A stretch of 64,000 bases of DNA from Porpolomopsis calyptriformis. Lineage: Eukaryota > Basidiomycota > Agaricomycetes > Agaricales > Hygrophoraceae. This document shows, one piece after another, positions 22,741-34,021 of this stretch; the first letter of the stretch is position 1; every line of letters starts with the position of its first letter. The notes under the pieces are model-generated. The model did not search any database. It was not told the origin of the DNA and saw only the letters and a program-made list of their open reading frames with translations. The stretch is from positions 1,426,001 through 1,490,000 of the forward strand of contig OX621163.1 of assembly GCA_951640195.1 (NCBI GenBank), given 5' to 3'. A program made the translations under genes and the position numbers.

Positions 22741-23393
22741 TTAATTTGTCCCATCCCCATCAAGGGCATCTTGGGGTAAATGACCCTGCAGATGGGTGAG
22801 TGCGCCAGGAATGATGTACACAAATGGACCCGACTTGACGGGAGGCGGTGTGGATTGATACCCGATGGGCAAGGTGCACCGGGGACAATGGAATTTGTAC
22901 TGCCTTTCGTGGCCACCACGCCTTGAAAATCCTGAGTGAACAAACGCGCCAATCTGACGGTAATGGTGATTCACAAACCTTTCGAGCAGGATGGGATCAC
23001 CAGGGGTTGCATTCAGTTTGAAAACGCAGGCTTTCTTGTCGCCACAGTCCTGGGATCGGACGATAATGGCGCCATCTGTTTGGCGTCTAGGTAGACTGAG
23101 AATATTTTTGTCTATGACAAGCTTGCATAGACGTAAATTTGCAGTCAATATCGAGACAGATAAACGTACAATGAACTCGCCACAGATGCAGTCTGCGAGA
23201 GCTCAGTGACATCATCTCAAAAAAAAAAAAACATCGTTGAAGGGGCGCACAATAGACGCGTAAGGCGGCGGCTGAGGACGCTGTGGGTTGGGCTAATACG
23301 GAAAGTCAATTTTAATTTTAATCTTGCTTCTTGGCAAAAGAACCGACCGTCAGTAGACGAGGAGACTGCCGAACGCGAAATAACCTTGGGCAT
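22741..23393 (-). CDS. STEEP1 / CXorf56-type (UPF0428) protein
   Basis: Small conserved protein of the UPF0428 family. In animals it is STEEP1, linked to ER exit of STING and also found with spliceosomes; fungi lack STING, so an RNA-related role is more likely here (inference). Exons on the minus strand: 23393-23348, 23280-23251, 23192-23170, 23121-22741; 159 residues. Start MPKVISRSAVSSSTD is family-like. Splicing restores LRVYYCICGEFILVID, LPRRQTDGAIIV and the C-terminal GGHERQYKFHCPRCTLPIGYQ; these Cys pairs suggest a zinc site. Exon 3 is only 23 nt. A 13-nt A run (23219-23231) forms a T tract upstream of an acceptor in the second intron. Confidence 0.85.
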
Positions 23394-23572
23394 AGCAAAA
23401 CCACCCCTGGTTTCGATGTGCTGAGGGTAGATGGTCAAGTTACAGCAACAGCAATAATGCGGTGAATTAATTATTAATAAATCACGTGATTTGCAACTGC
23501 TTTTGATGATTTCACTCTTCATCCATTCGCATTCGTAACCATTAACCCGTTCGCATCAACCCTCCTTCGTTC
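23394..23572. promoter_or_regulatory. Divergent promoter STEEP1 / AVO2-like with palindromic E-box
   Basis: 179 bp between opposed start codons. At 23479-23492 lies a perfect 14-bp palindrome, AAATCACGTGATTT, centred on a CACGTG E-box of the type bound by Cbf1/USF-like bHLH proteins. An AT-rich tract flanks it. Confidence 0.55.
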
Positions 23573-25567
23573 ATGGCGGAAAAGGCAGACGCCGCCGCAC
23601 GACTGCGTAGAGCAGTCAAAGGTCAGTCATATTTTACCCTCTCTTCTCGAAACTCACTCCCACCTCAGAGAACAATTTATTTCTCGTGAAGAGACTCATT
23701 CGGAGAGCGGACATGCGAAACCCTGACCCGTCTCAGAAACGATACACGTCGCTAGCTTGGGCAGCCGTACTAGGTCACGAAGAGACTTTTGAATTTCTCT
23801 TGAGCGCTGGGCACGATGACGAGGAATTGAGCAAGGTCGGTCTTGTGAGTATTCCGGCGCCCACCGTCTTCTAATCGGTAGCAAACGTAGGATTCGGAAA
23901 ACAACACAATCCTCATGCTTCTTGCTGACATAAAGCCTCCTGCGCCGAATCCCTATTCTTCAGTCCAACAGGATGCTGACATTATGGGAGCCGCTCTCCG
24001 GATGGCAAGACTGTATCATGATCGGTACACGTGGATATTGGATTGGTCAAATGCGCAGGGAAAGACTGCCCTCCATATTGCTTCTTTGAAAGGCAACGAG
24101 GAACTCGTTCGAGTTCGTTGCTCGTTTGCATATTCTACCACACCAGCTCATCTGTTCTTAGATGCTCTGCGACCTCGGAGCCGACTACGACTTGTCCGAC
24201 AATAAGGGCAACACGCCATTGCACTAGTGCGTCCTTCTTTTCGCCACCACTTCCCAATTGACTCTTGTCCAGTGCAAGCTCTTGGGGCCATATTCCAGTA
24301 AGCTCGTTACGTACATGTCTTCTGAACACTCTAACATACTCTTCCACAGCTTGTACAACTCCTTATTGAACGGGGATGCCAGTTTTCGGTTCGCAACAAT
24401 CACGGCTTCACAGCTTCAGATTATGCGTACTCGTATGTTATTTTTTCTTCTTATGGAACCATACGCTGAACCATCATACCCAGCTTCAGTACACGAGATA
24501 CATTGCAAGACACAGCACGTTTACAAGTTGAAAATAACAAAAAATCACGTCGCATTTTGGCGCAACCTGCGGCAAGAGCCAACGAATGGGCTTCGGAGAA
24601 CGGCAATATGCCACCCCCACTCTCTTCAAAGGCACGGGACATCCTTTGTATGCCTCGGATGCGTAGTGGATCTGGCACCAGCCGTACGACGACGACATCG
24701 GACAGTGGTGAGATTGACGGCATAAATTCACACTCACACCCTCCAACAAGCCTCCCATCGTTTTCCGCATCATCCTCACCATCACAACCATCCGTGCATT
24801 CAGCAGGTTCTACACCGTTCTTCCATGTTCCTTCCTCCTTCAGTCGCTCCGCCAATATCTCCTCCGCGGGCAGTTCAAGCACATTTTCTGCTGCGTCTCC
24901 TTCGGTGGGGCACCCATCATTGCTTAGTGCGCCCACCAACCATACATTTTCTCTTTCACCCGTGGCGTCCCGCATGCTTGAGCGCGATGCGGATGCCATG
25001 GAGAAGTACATGAGGCGGAATCGGTCAGGAAGCTCTTCCACAGATAACAAGTCTCAGAATGGGTCTTCCTTCTCTTTGACTGGTCCATCGACGAATGGTG
25101 ACGACATTACATCACTAACCTCTCCGTCAAGTGGGTCATCGACACCTCGAAAGGTGTTAAGGCCCTCAATGTCGGCGGCGCAGCTAAGAACATCAGCTGA
25201 ACCACCCTCCCTTGTCATGAACAACACATCGCCGCAGCCTGAGTCCCGCATTCGGTCTGGAACGAGTCCCGGACCCACCCGACCGACCCTTCCTATCTTG
25301 AACCTTACCCGATCATCTTCCCAATCAAAATCGCCTCACACACTAAGCGGGGGGTCAGGCCAGAGCGCATCCGAGGAGAAAGAGAGTTTCACTGGCCCTC
25401 CAAGCCAGTACGCACAATTCCCCGACCCACCTCTTCCAGCCGAGACGGACGGCAGCACGCCAACTGTGATACGGCGGTTGCCCTTCAATCTTCTCTCAAA
25501 ACCGCTTCTCGATTCGTCTGCTAGTCATCGAAGAGGGGCGTCCGCTACATCTGTTCGTGGTGGATAG
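23573..25567 (+). CDS. AVO2: Ankyrin-repeat protein, AVO2-like (TORC2)
   Basis: Probable homologue of Avo2, an ankyrin subunit of TOR complex 2. Exons: 23573-23621, 23669-23835, 23891-24112, 24162-24226, 24273-24297, 24350-24432, 24484-25567; 564 residues. The N-terminal 200 residues begin RLRRAVKENNLFLVKRLIRR, as in Avo2, then ankyrin repeats: TSLAWAAVLGHEETFEFLL, GKTALHIASLKGNEELVRML, GNTPLHYASSWGHIPLVQLL. The C-terminal 350 residues are Ser/Thr/Pro-rich and disordered with many potential phosphosites, again like Avo2. One coding exon is only 25 nt. The ankyrin part is certain; the AVO2 identity is inferred from the N-terminal signature and architecture. Confidence 0.75.
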
Positions 25568-25968
25568 CGGGCTAATCAACCGCATGTAGCAATCGTCTGG
25601 ACTGTACCGGTATCGTGTAACATTTATTCTTGCTCCCTTGTTTTATTTGTTTATTGCTTCGACCAAGATTTAGCACCTCGATACAGTAGCTCATGTATCT
25701 CTTCCGTGTTGTATGAATCGATTATGGACCGCCAAGATCCGCTACGAAAACCTTGTCTAGCAATCTCTAACCATGGTGATCCGAGAAACTTTGAAAGATG
25801 GTATGATCACGTGATAAATATCCATATGGGGAATTCCGATTGCGGTGAACTGCCCTCGCCAACAGACAACCTGGCGGCTGCGTTTCATAAAAGGTCGGAT
25901 GTTCGAGCTGGCAACTTGGGCGCCCCGATTACTCTCTTCTTATCCACCATCTCTCGACCTTTGAAATT
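25568..25968. promoter_or_regulatory. AVO2-like to sugar-carrier intergenic region
   Basis: 401 bp that should hold the AVO2-like terminator and the transporter promoter. A perfect palindrome ATCACGTGAT (E-box core CACGTG) lies at 25806-25815, about 155 bp upstream of the transporter start. No gene was recognised. Confidence 0.45.
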
Positions 25969-28537
25969 ATGACAATGTTCTCCGTTCCTGATTCCGGCGA
26001 GGACCCAACGATGCAGATCCCTTGGCCTGCAGCCAAGGGCAGGCACCGGGCGCAAGAGACGGAAACACTCGCACACGATGAGGCCGTTGCCCCTCCAGAA
26101 TATGGCTCCGTAATAACAGCACCTACCCCGGATCCTGGAAAACAACGTTTATCCACATGGAATCTGATCACCCTGAGTATATCCATGGCTGGTGCACAGG
26201 TGGCTTGGACTGTGGAACTTGGGTAGGGTTGAATTTGAGATGTGTTTTCCTCATCTCACTCTCCTTTTCAGATACGGAACACCGTTCCTGCTGGATCTCG
26301 GCCTTTCGGAAACATTAACCAGTTTGGTCTGGCTCGCAGGACCTATAAGCGGTCTCATTGCGCAGCCTCTTATTGGTATTGCATATATTTGATATCTGGT
26401 ATAAACCCTCATCTTGAACTCCTCAGGTGCTATATCTGATTCTTCAGCCTCCAAATATCGCCGTAGATATTGGATTGTCACATCGACTGCGGTACTCGTT
26501 TTCTCGACACTCTCGTTAGCCTATTGTCAGGGCATAGCTGCTTTCTTCGTCGATTTCTTCGGCGGCGGTGCAGGTGACTGGGACCCCAAACGTGTTAAAC
26601 TAGTAAGGCAACCGATCTCTGACCGATCCAGGGTACTGAGAGATATTCCCAGGTCACCAACACCGCCATTGCCATCGCCGTAATCGCATTTTACCTCCTA
26701 GATTTTGCCCTTAATGCCTTGCAGGCCTCTCTGCGAAATCTTCTTCTGGATATCACACCTCCCGCCCAGCTCAATGCTGCCAACGCTTGGCATGGGCGGA
26801 TGACTCATGCCGGAAACATCGTTGGCTTTGGTTTCGGTTCGTGACCCTGAGGTTTTTGTGCGATCCCATGTCAATACATTATTACCGTTTAGGATTCCTC
26901 CCGCTCGCCAGTTTGCCTGTTCTTCGGCTGTTGGGCGGCGACCAGTTCCGCAAATTTTGCATCGTTAGCATGGCCATCCTCGTTGTCACGGTGTGGATCA
27001 CGTGCTTCTTTCATGAAGAGAAAGAGCGGTCAGTCATACACAAGAAACGAAGGTAGGCTTTATGGCAGTTGGAACAAGACACGAGTGTCTGAAGTGAAGT
27101 AGTAAGTTACAGGACGTCCTCGAGCACATCTACAATGCCATTGTTAATCTTCCGAAACCCATTCGGCGCGTTTGCTATGTTCAAGTATTAGCGTTCATGG
27201 GCTGGTCTGTCCCTCTTGTTTGTCCTGGATCGCGCCACTGACCTATGGCATTCAAGGTTTCCCTTCCTGTTTTATTCGTGCGTCCTCAGAAATGGGTACC
27301 CTTGACACATAGTTCATTTCTCATTACTTAGAACAACCTACGTCGGGCAAGTCATGGCTTATCAGAACAACCAGGAACCCGATGCAACATTAGCGGTAAG
27401 GAAAGGGGAATTTGCGATGCTTATTTATAGCATAGGTCCGTCATGCGGGGAAAACCATATTTTAACAAGCCCTGCGGCTTACCATAACTTTCCTGTTACA
27501 GTTGCTGTGATTGCAGGCACCCTACTTCCTCATCTGGCCGCTCGTGATCGTCGCTTGATGCCTTATAAAAGCGACATCAACGAGGACGCGGAGTTGAATC
27601 GTCTCAGAGACACCGTCCGTTTGTGGAGAGTAGAGGCCGCTCGCCAGGGCAAACCACTTCGGTTACCTGTCATGCCGTTTTTGCTCCGGAACATATGGAC
27701 CGGAGCTCTACTCCTTTTCACTCTTCTCACCTTTTCGACATTGTTTATCACGACAGTCGCACAGGTATGGACATATCTTACCACTCAGGGTGTGTCTTGA
27801 AATGTGAATTGAATAGGCGACCGTTATGATCAGTCTGGTGGGGATTTGCTGGGCGGTGGCATGTTGGGTGCCATTTGCCATCATCATGGAGGTGCCAAGT
27901 CTTCTTTCTCCTTGATGCTTCGCTACTAACGTGGGGTCAAGTTTTTGAAAGAGCTTGATGGAGCGAGTAAACCCGCCGGCCCGTCGCTTCCGGGCTCCTC
28001 GATCCGTTCTATATACGGGCGCACTATATCCACGCCTGAGCTGGTGAATCGGGACACAGAACGGCAACCTTTGCTTCGTCGTCGCTCTCACGATGAATAC
28101 GACCCAAGGGGAGATCATGCCGAAGAGAGAAAACCGGTAGGAGGTGGCACTGTTTTAGGCATACATAACTTGGCCATCGTGTTTCCTCAATTCATCGTAA
28201 GTCGTCATCAGGAAAAATCCACGAACTCAGATAAAGATCACTACTCCGTTTAGATCGCAGTCGTTGCCAGTTTGATTTTCCGAGTAGTAGACGGTGGTGT
28301 TGAAACGGGGCCTGTGGATAACAAATATCTTGGAAAGAACGGCGTAGCTTGGGTTTTGCGGTTCGGAGGTCTGTGTACCATGGTGAGTGAGTTGCAATTA
28401 TTTCACGAATGTTCCTTGATCTTTCTGTGTAGTTTGGTGCAGTGTTAGCCCGAATGGTTCCCCCTACACCCGCGGAAAAGGAGATGAGACGCCGACTGGG
28501 TGAGATGAGAGTTCTCCAGCGGGACACTAGCCCCTGA
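25969..28537 (+). CDS. SUT-type sugar/H+ symporter (MFS)
   Basis: Plasma-membrane carrier of the sucrose/alpha-glucoside transporter (GPH/SUT) type. Exons: 25969-26222, 26272-26375, 26427-26602, 26653-26836, 26893-27052, 27100-27204, 27257-27277, 27332-27435, 27502-27764, 27817-27891, 27942-28196, 28254-28382, 28433-28537; 644 residues. SUT marks: WTVELGYGTPFLLDLGLS in helix 1, LVWLAGPISGLIAQPLIG, ISDSSASKYRRRYWI (loop after helix 2), LDFALNALQASLRNLLLD, and MGWFPFLFYSTTYVGQVMAY. A long hydrophilic loop carries RQPLLRRRS. Exon 7 is a 21-nt micro-exon. The intron at 27436-27501 (66 nt) is a stopless multiple of three. The start could be 25969 or the in-frame ATG 25975. Which sugar it carries cannot be read from sequence. 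Confidence 0.88.
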
Positions 28538-29116
28538 GTCTGGAACCGTCGCGTCACTTGTAATCTTCTCCATCGCCATAATTTTTGCTGAACGGCCACG
28601 CATCAAACCGCACAGAAAACCTTCAATTGGTGATATCCATCGATGTTCCCTAGAACCCTCTAGCAGTACCTGTGAACATTTATAATAAGCATTTGACTTT
28701 TTGAATACAATGCCTTGGCAAGGACAACCCCGCCCAATGGCAGTCAGCCCTTTCCGATTTCTACGTCTGAAGTGGATACAATTCCAATCCTGTTACCCCT
28801 TACGTTTTCGTTTCATTTTTACGTGTTTCCCAGGATACACATAGCATAATCCCAATCGTCGTGCTTCAGCGTCGAAATGTGTCGACAAGGAACATAGGTA
28901 ATGGGTGGACATCGTCCTGGACCAAAAAGGGCTTCAAACTTCGAAGGCGCTTAAATTCAAAAATGAGAAATTATTTGACAGCAATCAAAATAAAATTCTT
29001 ACAAGAGAAAGCTGGCGAGGGTCGATAGAACAGACGAATCGATAGACAGCCAGTCCAAGATTCGCCAAATATTGTGGTCAAAATTGGCAGATCACAGCGA
29101 GCTGTTCCGTGAAACA
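28538..29116. other. Convergent intergenic region
   Basis: 579 bp between the 3' ends of the sugar carrier (plus) and DPH6 (minus). I see no open reading frame with coding character and no repeat; it should hold both 3' UTRs. Confidence 0.5.
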
Positions 29117-31438
29117 TTACGGCGAGTCCATCTTCTCAAAGTACTCACTGTTACCTTCTTTCCCGCGAAAGCAGGCTATAGCACACGGAGATCCTGAATC
29201 TTCAAACCGAGAAGTCTCCCAGTGTACGAAAAGGCCATTTTCAGACAATTCGCCTAGTATTATTCTGTCAGTGGTCCTGAACATGAAAGGACAGGCGAAC
29301 GTGCCTTGCTCAAAGAATGGTACTCGCGGTTGAAGCGAGGGGTCGTCGTCGTCGTCGCCATCAGGTATGAAGCGACGACCTGTATGTAGGAAAACTTGTT
29401 TTTCCACCAGTGCACCCTTCGGTATCGCTTTCACGCCCAAAAATAGGGTGGGTACAGGAGGCTGCTGTTTGTCAGTTTCTATATCGTTCATTGAGGAACA
29501 AACTGACATTTTCATATTCCTCGCATGCTTTTTTGAGGTATGGTATGTCGTTGCCGTCAATAAGCCAATATAGAGCAAGCTGTGTATGTCCAACCCAACC
29601 TCGGCCAGTGTTATTCCTCAAGGCGTCTACAACACGCTTCACGTGCTGAAATGACAGGGCGACCTCAAAAGCCAAAGATGACGGCGATGGCAAAGAAAGG
29701 TTGCAGGGAATCAAGCCAATTTGGCCGGAAAGGAACACTCGTTCGTCCACCTGAGACGTTGTGTCTTAATACATATATCCATAATATTGAAATGAGAATG
29801 AGATACCATAATTGCTTGAGAGTACGGCCCTATGTTTGCCGGTGCCCAGTAACTCAGGCTTTGAACATGAAGGGCTTGTCGATCCACTGGATCCTTGGCA
29901 GACGCTACGCAATCCAATTTAACACGGATAGGAAAAGGCAAATCGACAGCAACACATGCGCGAGCGGGAGGACTAGTACCAAAATAACTGGCATAGACGG
30001 CGTTTACACGATCAAAGAGATCGATGGAGGAGAGGAACAGGTTGATGTGAGAGCAGTGTGAGAGATTCAGCCAATATTGAGCCAGAGCCTCTACATACAG
30101 GTAATATAAGCATCGGGAGTTATAGATTCAGTGAAACATACCTTTAAGTTCACGGAAACATTCGTGTACTTCGGCCTCAAGAGAAACCTGTTCTATAACT
30201 TCGGAGACCTTCCTTTGGACGTTGGTGACGGCGACCCAGGAACCAAGAGCCTTGCTAGATTTGTGGTCGCCCAATAAGGTCACTGGCGGGATTACAGAGC
30301 TCTTTGTTGATTTCACAAGGACCTTCTGGGATTCTTTGATGCGATCGCATACCGCAGCGAAATTGGTATCAAGGAGGTGCGGAATACTAGGGTAGAGATA
30401 AGGTGATTCGTTCTTGGGAGCGAGGGCTGCATTCTTGATTCGAAGGAAAGCCACAGGGCCAAGATCATTGTCGGAAAGAATAACGGGTTCCACCTCCGTT
30501 CTGTGTGGTTCGGTTTACATTTACTCTTCCATAGAGATGAATGAACTTACAACGTAATACGGTGTTTGAAGAGAGAACAGTCAAGTGTCAAGGTCTCATA
30601 TTCGCCTCCCTCCCCACAGACGTGAGACCCGTAACGTTCGTGCTGTATATATGCCGTTAAATTTTTATGGTCCTCGAGAATGCGAACTTACTAATTCCAG
30701 AAGGATGGGTTGCATATCAACCAGAGTCTTGCCCAAGTGATCTGCAGTAAGCCCAATCCCCGCAACTTTGATCAGGATCGCGTCTACTCCCGCCTCGATC
30801 ATCTCGGAGAGTAGTTGGCTCTGATTTCTTTGCCAAAGGTAACTCAATGGAGTTAATGAAAGTCGACGACAGCTGATGTCCATAAATCAGACTGGTGAAC
30901 TTCACGGATAACGCCAAATATTGCTCACACATGCTCTATGCGAACTCTCTGATAGTTGGATAGAATGGCACCAACGGAGACACCCTGAACTTCTGGGTGA
31001 TAGAACTGAAATAAAGAGGAATGTTCAGCAGCACAAGGAAGACATTTTGTGGAATATATACTTTAACGGTGGATAAGATTTCATGAAGATCCTCCGTTTC
31101 GTCTCCTTGCACACCATCGTCCTGTGGATTTCTACTCCCATATTGAGATCCTTGTTCCACGGCATCCCCGGATATTACTCTTCGATAGAGGGGAACTTTC
31201 AGGGCGCGAGCGATGAATTCGATCGCGCCTTGTCCAACGGTCTGGTAGAGATAAGAATCAAGTTCTTCTGGATTGAATATGCGTCAGGTTTGGGAGGAAA
31301 TGCTCGAATTGTTGTCATACCTTTTCCATGTCCTGGCCCTAACGAAGCCACTGCGATGAGTTCGTGGCCGTTCTGAGAGCAATGCAACAGATTGAAGCAA
31401 CTATCTTTCCCGCCGCTGAGCAAGGCGACGAACTTCAT
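29117..31438 (-). CDS. DPH6: Diphthine-ammonia ligase fused to RidA/YjgF-type domains
   Basis: Last enzyme of diphthamide synthesis on eEF2, amidating diphthine with ATP and ammonia. Nine exons on the minus strand: 31438-31321, 31267-31062, 31005-30929, 30872-30692, 30642-30551, 30500-30142, 30090-29807, 29750-29508, 29464-29117; about 635 residues. The N-terminal ATP-pyrophosphatase domain starts with the PP-loop LLSGGKDSCFN; LDSYLYQTVGQ, TPLSYLWQRNQ and YGSHVCGEGGEYETLTLDC follow. The C-terminal half holds two RidA-like segments (ALAQYWLNLSHCSHINLFL; SYWAPANIGPYSQAIMVDER). This fusion is also seen in yeast Dph6. The last acceptor is a CAGCAG tandem, giving one residue of uncertainty. Its start is 70 bp from FRS1's, pointing away. 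Confidence 0.92.
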
Positions 31439-31508
31439 GTTCGGGTGTGATCCCAAATTGGGATTTGATAGTGAATGTGACACGCGAGTCGTGACTTTGA
31501 CCTTCACG
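31439..31508. promoter_or_regulatory. Divergent promoter DPH6 / FRS1
   Basis: 70 bp between opposed start codons of two translation genes. No strong element beyond short AT-rich stretches is seen. Confidence 0.5.
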
Positions 31509-33813
31509 ATGCCCACCATAGCCGTCGACAAAGCAGATCTCTGGGAAAGACTTGGCTGCGAATATTGTAATGAGTAATCCTGCTTGTTGCCAGGTTTTTT
31601 GGCCTGATCCCAATCTCTACTAGCCACTGAGGAATTCGACAATTTGTGTTTTCAATTCGGGATCGAACTCGATGAAGATGTTCGTGTTCACTTGCGTGTT
31701 TTTTAAGCCTTGTTAACGGTACTCCAGACTACCAAGGAAGTAGAAGAGGCAATTAGAAATGGATTGCCCGCTGATCGTCCCGTAAGATCCCTCTCACATC
31801 CCTGGTTGCTTATCTGACACCCATCAACTATCCAGCAACTGAAAATAGAGGTGCCTGCGAACAGGTACCCTTCTATAAAAGCAAGAGCCTGAAGCAATAT
31901 CTTGATTAAAGATCTCTCAGATATGACCTGCTTTGTATAGAAGGTATTTCCAGGACCCTTCGCGTCTTCTTACAAAAAGACCAGGCTCCTCAGTACAAGC
32001 TGGTATATCCACCTGGAGGCGCGTCGAGTCTTCTTACTGTTACGTGCAGCCCCGAAGTATGTCTTCGCTTTCACACGAAAGACCCTTTTTTAAAAATCCA
32101 CCGAATGAAAGACTCTCAAGATTCGGCCATATTTCGCTTGTGCTGTCCTGCGCAATGTCCATTTCACCCCCCTATCGTTCGCGTCTTTCATGGATCTCCA
32201 GGACAAACTCCATCAAAATCTATGTCGGCGCCGCCAGCTGGTAGCGATTGGTACCCATGATTTAGACACCATCAAACCCCCTTTCCGATATCAAGCGAAA
32301 CCTCCGAGAGACATTAGATTTGTGCCTTTAGGAAAGGATAAGGTATATGACGCCGAAGAGCTTATGAGGGTATACGAGGTGGGAATATCTGTTATCCCTT
32401 TGTCAACAATTCATTCATTCATTTTTTTTTTCAAGCCAGTCCGAAAAACATCTAGCAAAATACCTGCCCATCATTCGCGATTCTCCAGTTTACCCCATCA
32501 TTTACGATTCCGAGGATCACGTTCTATCAATGCCCCCAATTATCAACTCGGAGCACAGCAAGATTACGCTGAACACGAGAAATGTTTTCATTGATGTCAC
32601 CGCAACGGATGCGACTAAGCTAGCCATCGTCATCAACATCGTTGCTACTATGTTTTCCGAGTACTGCGAGGAGCCTTACACGTGAGTTCCTCCTTTGACA
32701 AAAAGACGTTATTTACAGTGTGCCCAGGATCGAACCAGTCAAAGTGATTACCCATGACGGTCAAGTGCACATAAAGCCTGATTTGTCGGTAAGACGCACG
32801 ACCGCCCACGCATCATATATCAACGCGTGCACTGGCCTCTCTCTTTCTTCTGCCGAAATTTCGGCGCTTCTTCAACGAATGACACTCCAGTCTTCCGTGT
32901 CTTCCACCGATCCAGATGAACTCCTCGTGGACATACCTGTGACCAGGCCGGACATATTGCACGAATGTGATATTATGGAAGACGCCGCGATCGCTTATGG
33001 CTACAACAAGCTACCAGACAAGTTTCCTGCCACGAACACTGTCGCGCAGCCTTTGGCCATCAGCAAGCTGAGCGATGTCGTGCGCCGGGAGTGGGCGCTA
33101 GCTGGATGGGTAGAAGTCCTCCCGCTTATCCTTGTACATTCGTTTCTGTATTCTGCCTCTGATCGCGACTCACCTCGTTGAGAACAGTGTTCCCATGAAG
33201 AGAATTTTGAATGGATGAACCGGAAAGATGACGGCACGCGCGCCGTCAAAATCGCCAACCCGAAGACGCTCGAGTTCCAAGTAGTCCGCTCCTCCCTCTT
33301 GCCAGGGCTCCTCAAGACGGTCCGAGAGAACCGGTCCCACGCGCTCCCCATTCGAATCTTCGAGACGTCGGATATCGTAGTGAAGGACGCCTCGGTCGAG
33401 CGCCAGGCGCGCAACATCCGACACGCCGCCGCGGTGTGGTGCAACAAGACGGCCGGTTTTGAAGTTGTGCATGGGATGCTGGATAGAATCATGAAGATGT
33501 TGGAAGTTCCAAGGATCTCCGGTTCTGATGTTGATGCAGAGATGGGGTATTACATCAAAGAAAGTGACGGCAAGTCCATCCGTAATACTTCCCTTGCCGA
33601 TTATTCAGCGCTCATCCCTCAGACCCTGCCTTTTTCCCCGGCCGCGCGGCCACAGTTTATTATCGCGCGCGGCCCACAACCACAACACAACAAGAGGATG
33701 CAGACATTGGTTCGTTGGGAATTTTGCATCCGAATGTTTTGGAAAGATTCGAGATTTCGTATCCTTGCTCCGCACTCGAATTCAGTCTCGAGCCATTCAA
33801 GAAGGAAGCTTAG
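31509..33813 (+). CDS. FRS1: Phenylalanyl-tRNA synthetase beta subunit, cytosolic
   Basis: Beta subunit of the alpha2beta2 cytosolic PheRS. Exons: 31509-31566, 31624-31679, 31728-31781, 31836-31864, 31921-32056, 32121-32378, 32440-32681, 32728-33133, 33188-33569, 33623-33813; 603 residues, eukaryotic length. Motifs: [92 protein letters not shown] (B5 domain), then [13 protein letters not shown] and the C-terminal [17 protein letters not shown]...[11 protein letters not shown]. The last intron (33570-33622) seems to use a GC donor (G|GCAAGT); a GT donor six bases upstream at 33564 is possible but would replace ESDD by EN. For intron 32682-32727 an acceptor at 32718 also exists. The alpha subunit FRS2 lies about 6 kb downstream. 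Confidence 0.94.
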
Positions 33814-33877
33814 AGGGCGTAGACGGACCAAGAGTCAGCGATGAAAATTTCATTACACTGTGGAAACCGCGATCTAC

Positions 33878-33889
33878 GGGGGGGGGGGG
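33878..33889. repeat. G homopolymer, 12 nt
   Basis: A 12-nt G run about 65 bp after the FRS1 stop codon, in the 208-bp gap between FRS1 and BSD2, which converge. Confidence 0.8.
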
Positions 33890-34021
33890 TGTATGATAGT
33901 AAAAACGAAAGTGCCTGGTGTTTCAACGATACAAAAAAAAGGATAACAACCACAATAGAGATAACTCTTTACCTAAAAGACAGCCGGGGGAGGTCACTGA
34001 CTTGTCGATATACACCGTTCC

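Noticed and set aside
24451..25050. 199-residue frame antisense to the AVO2-like gene
   Set aside because: Shadow of the Ser-rich low-complexity coding strand; no motif.
33564..33622. GT-AG alternative for the last FRS1 intron
   Set aside because: Possible, but it replaces conserved ESDD with EN before PAFFPG, so the GC donor six bases downstream was preferred.
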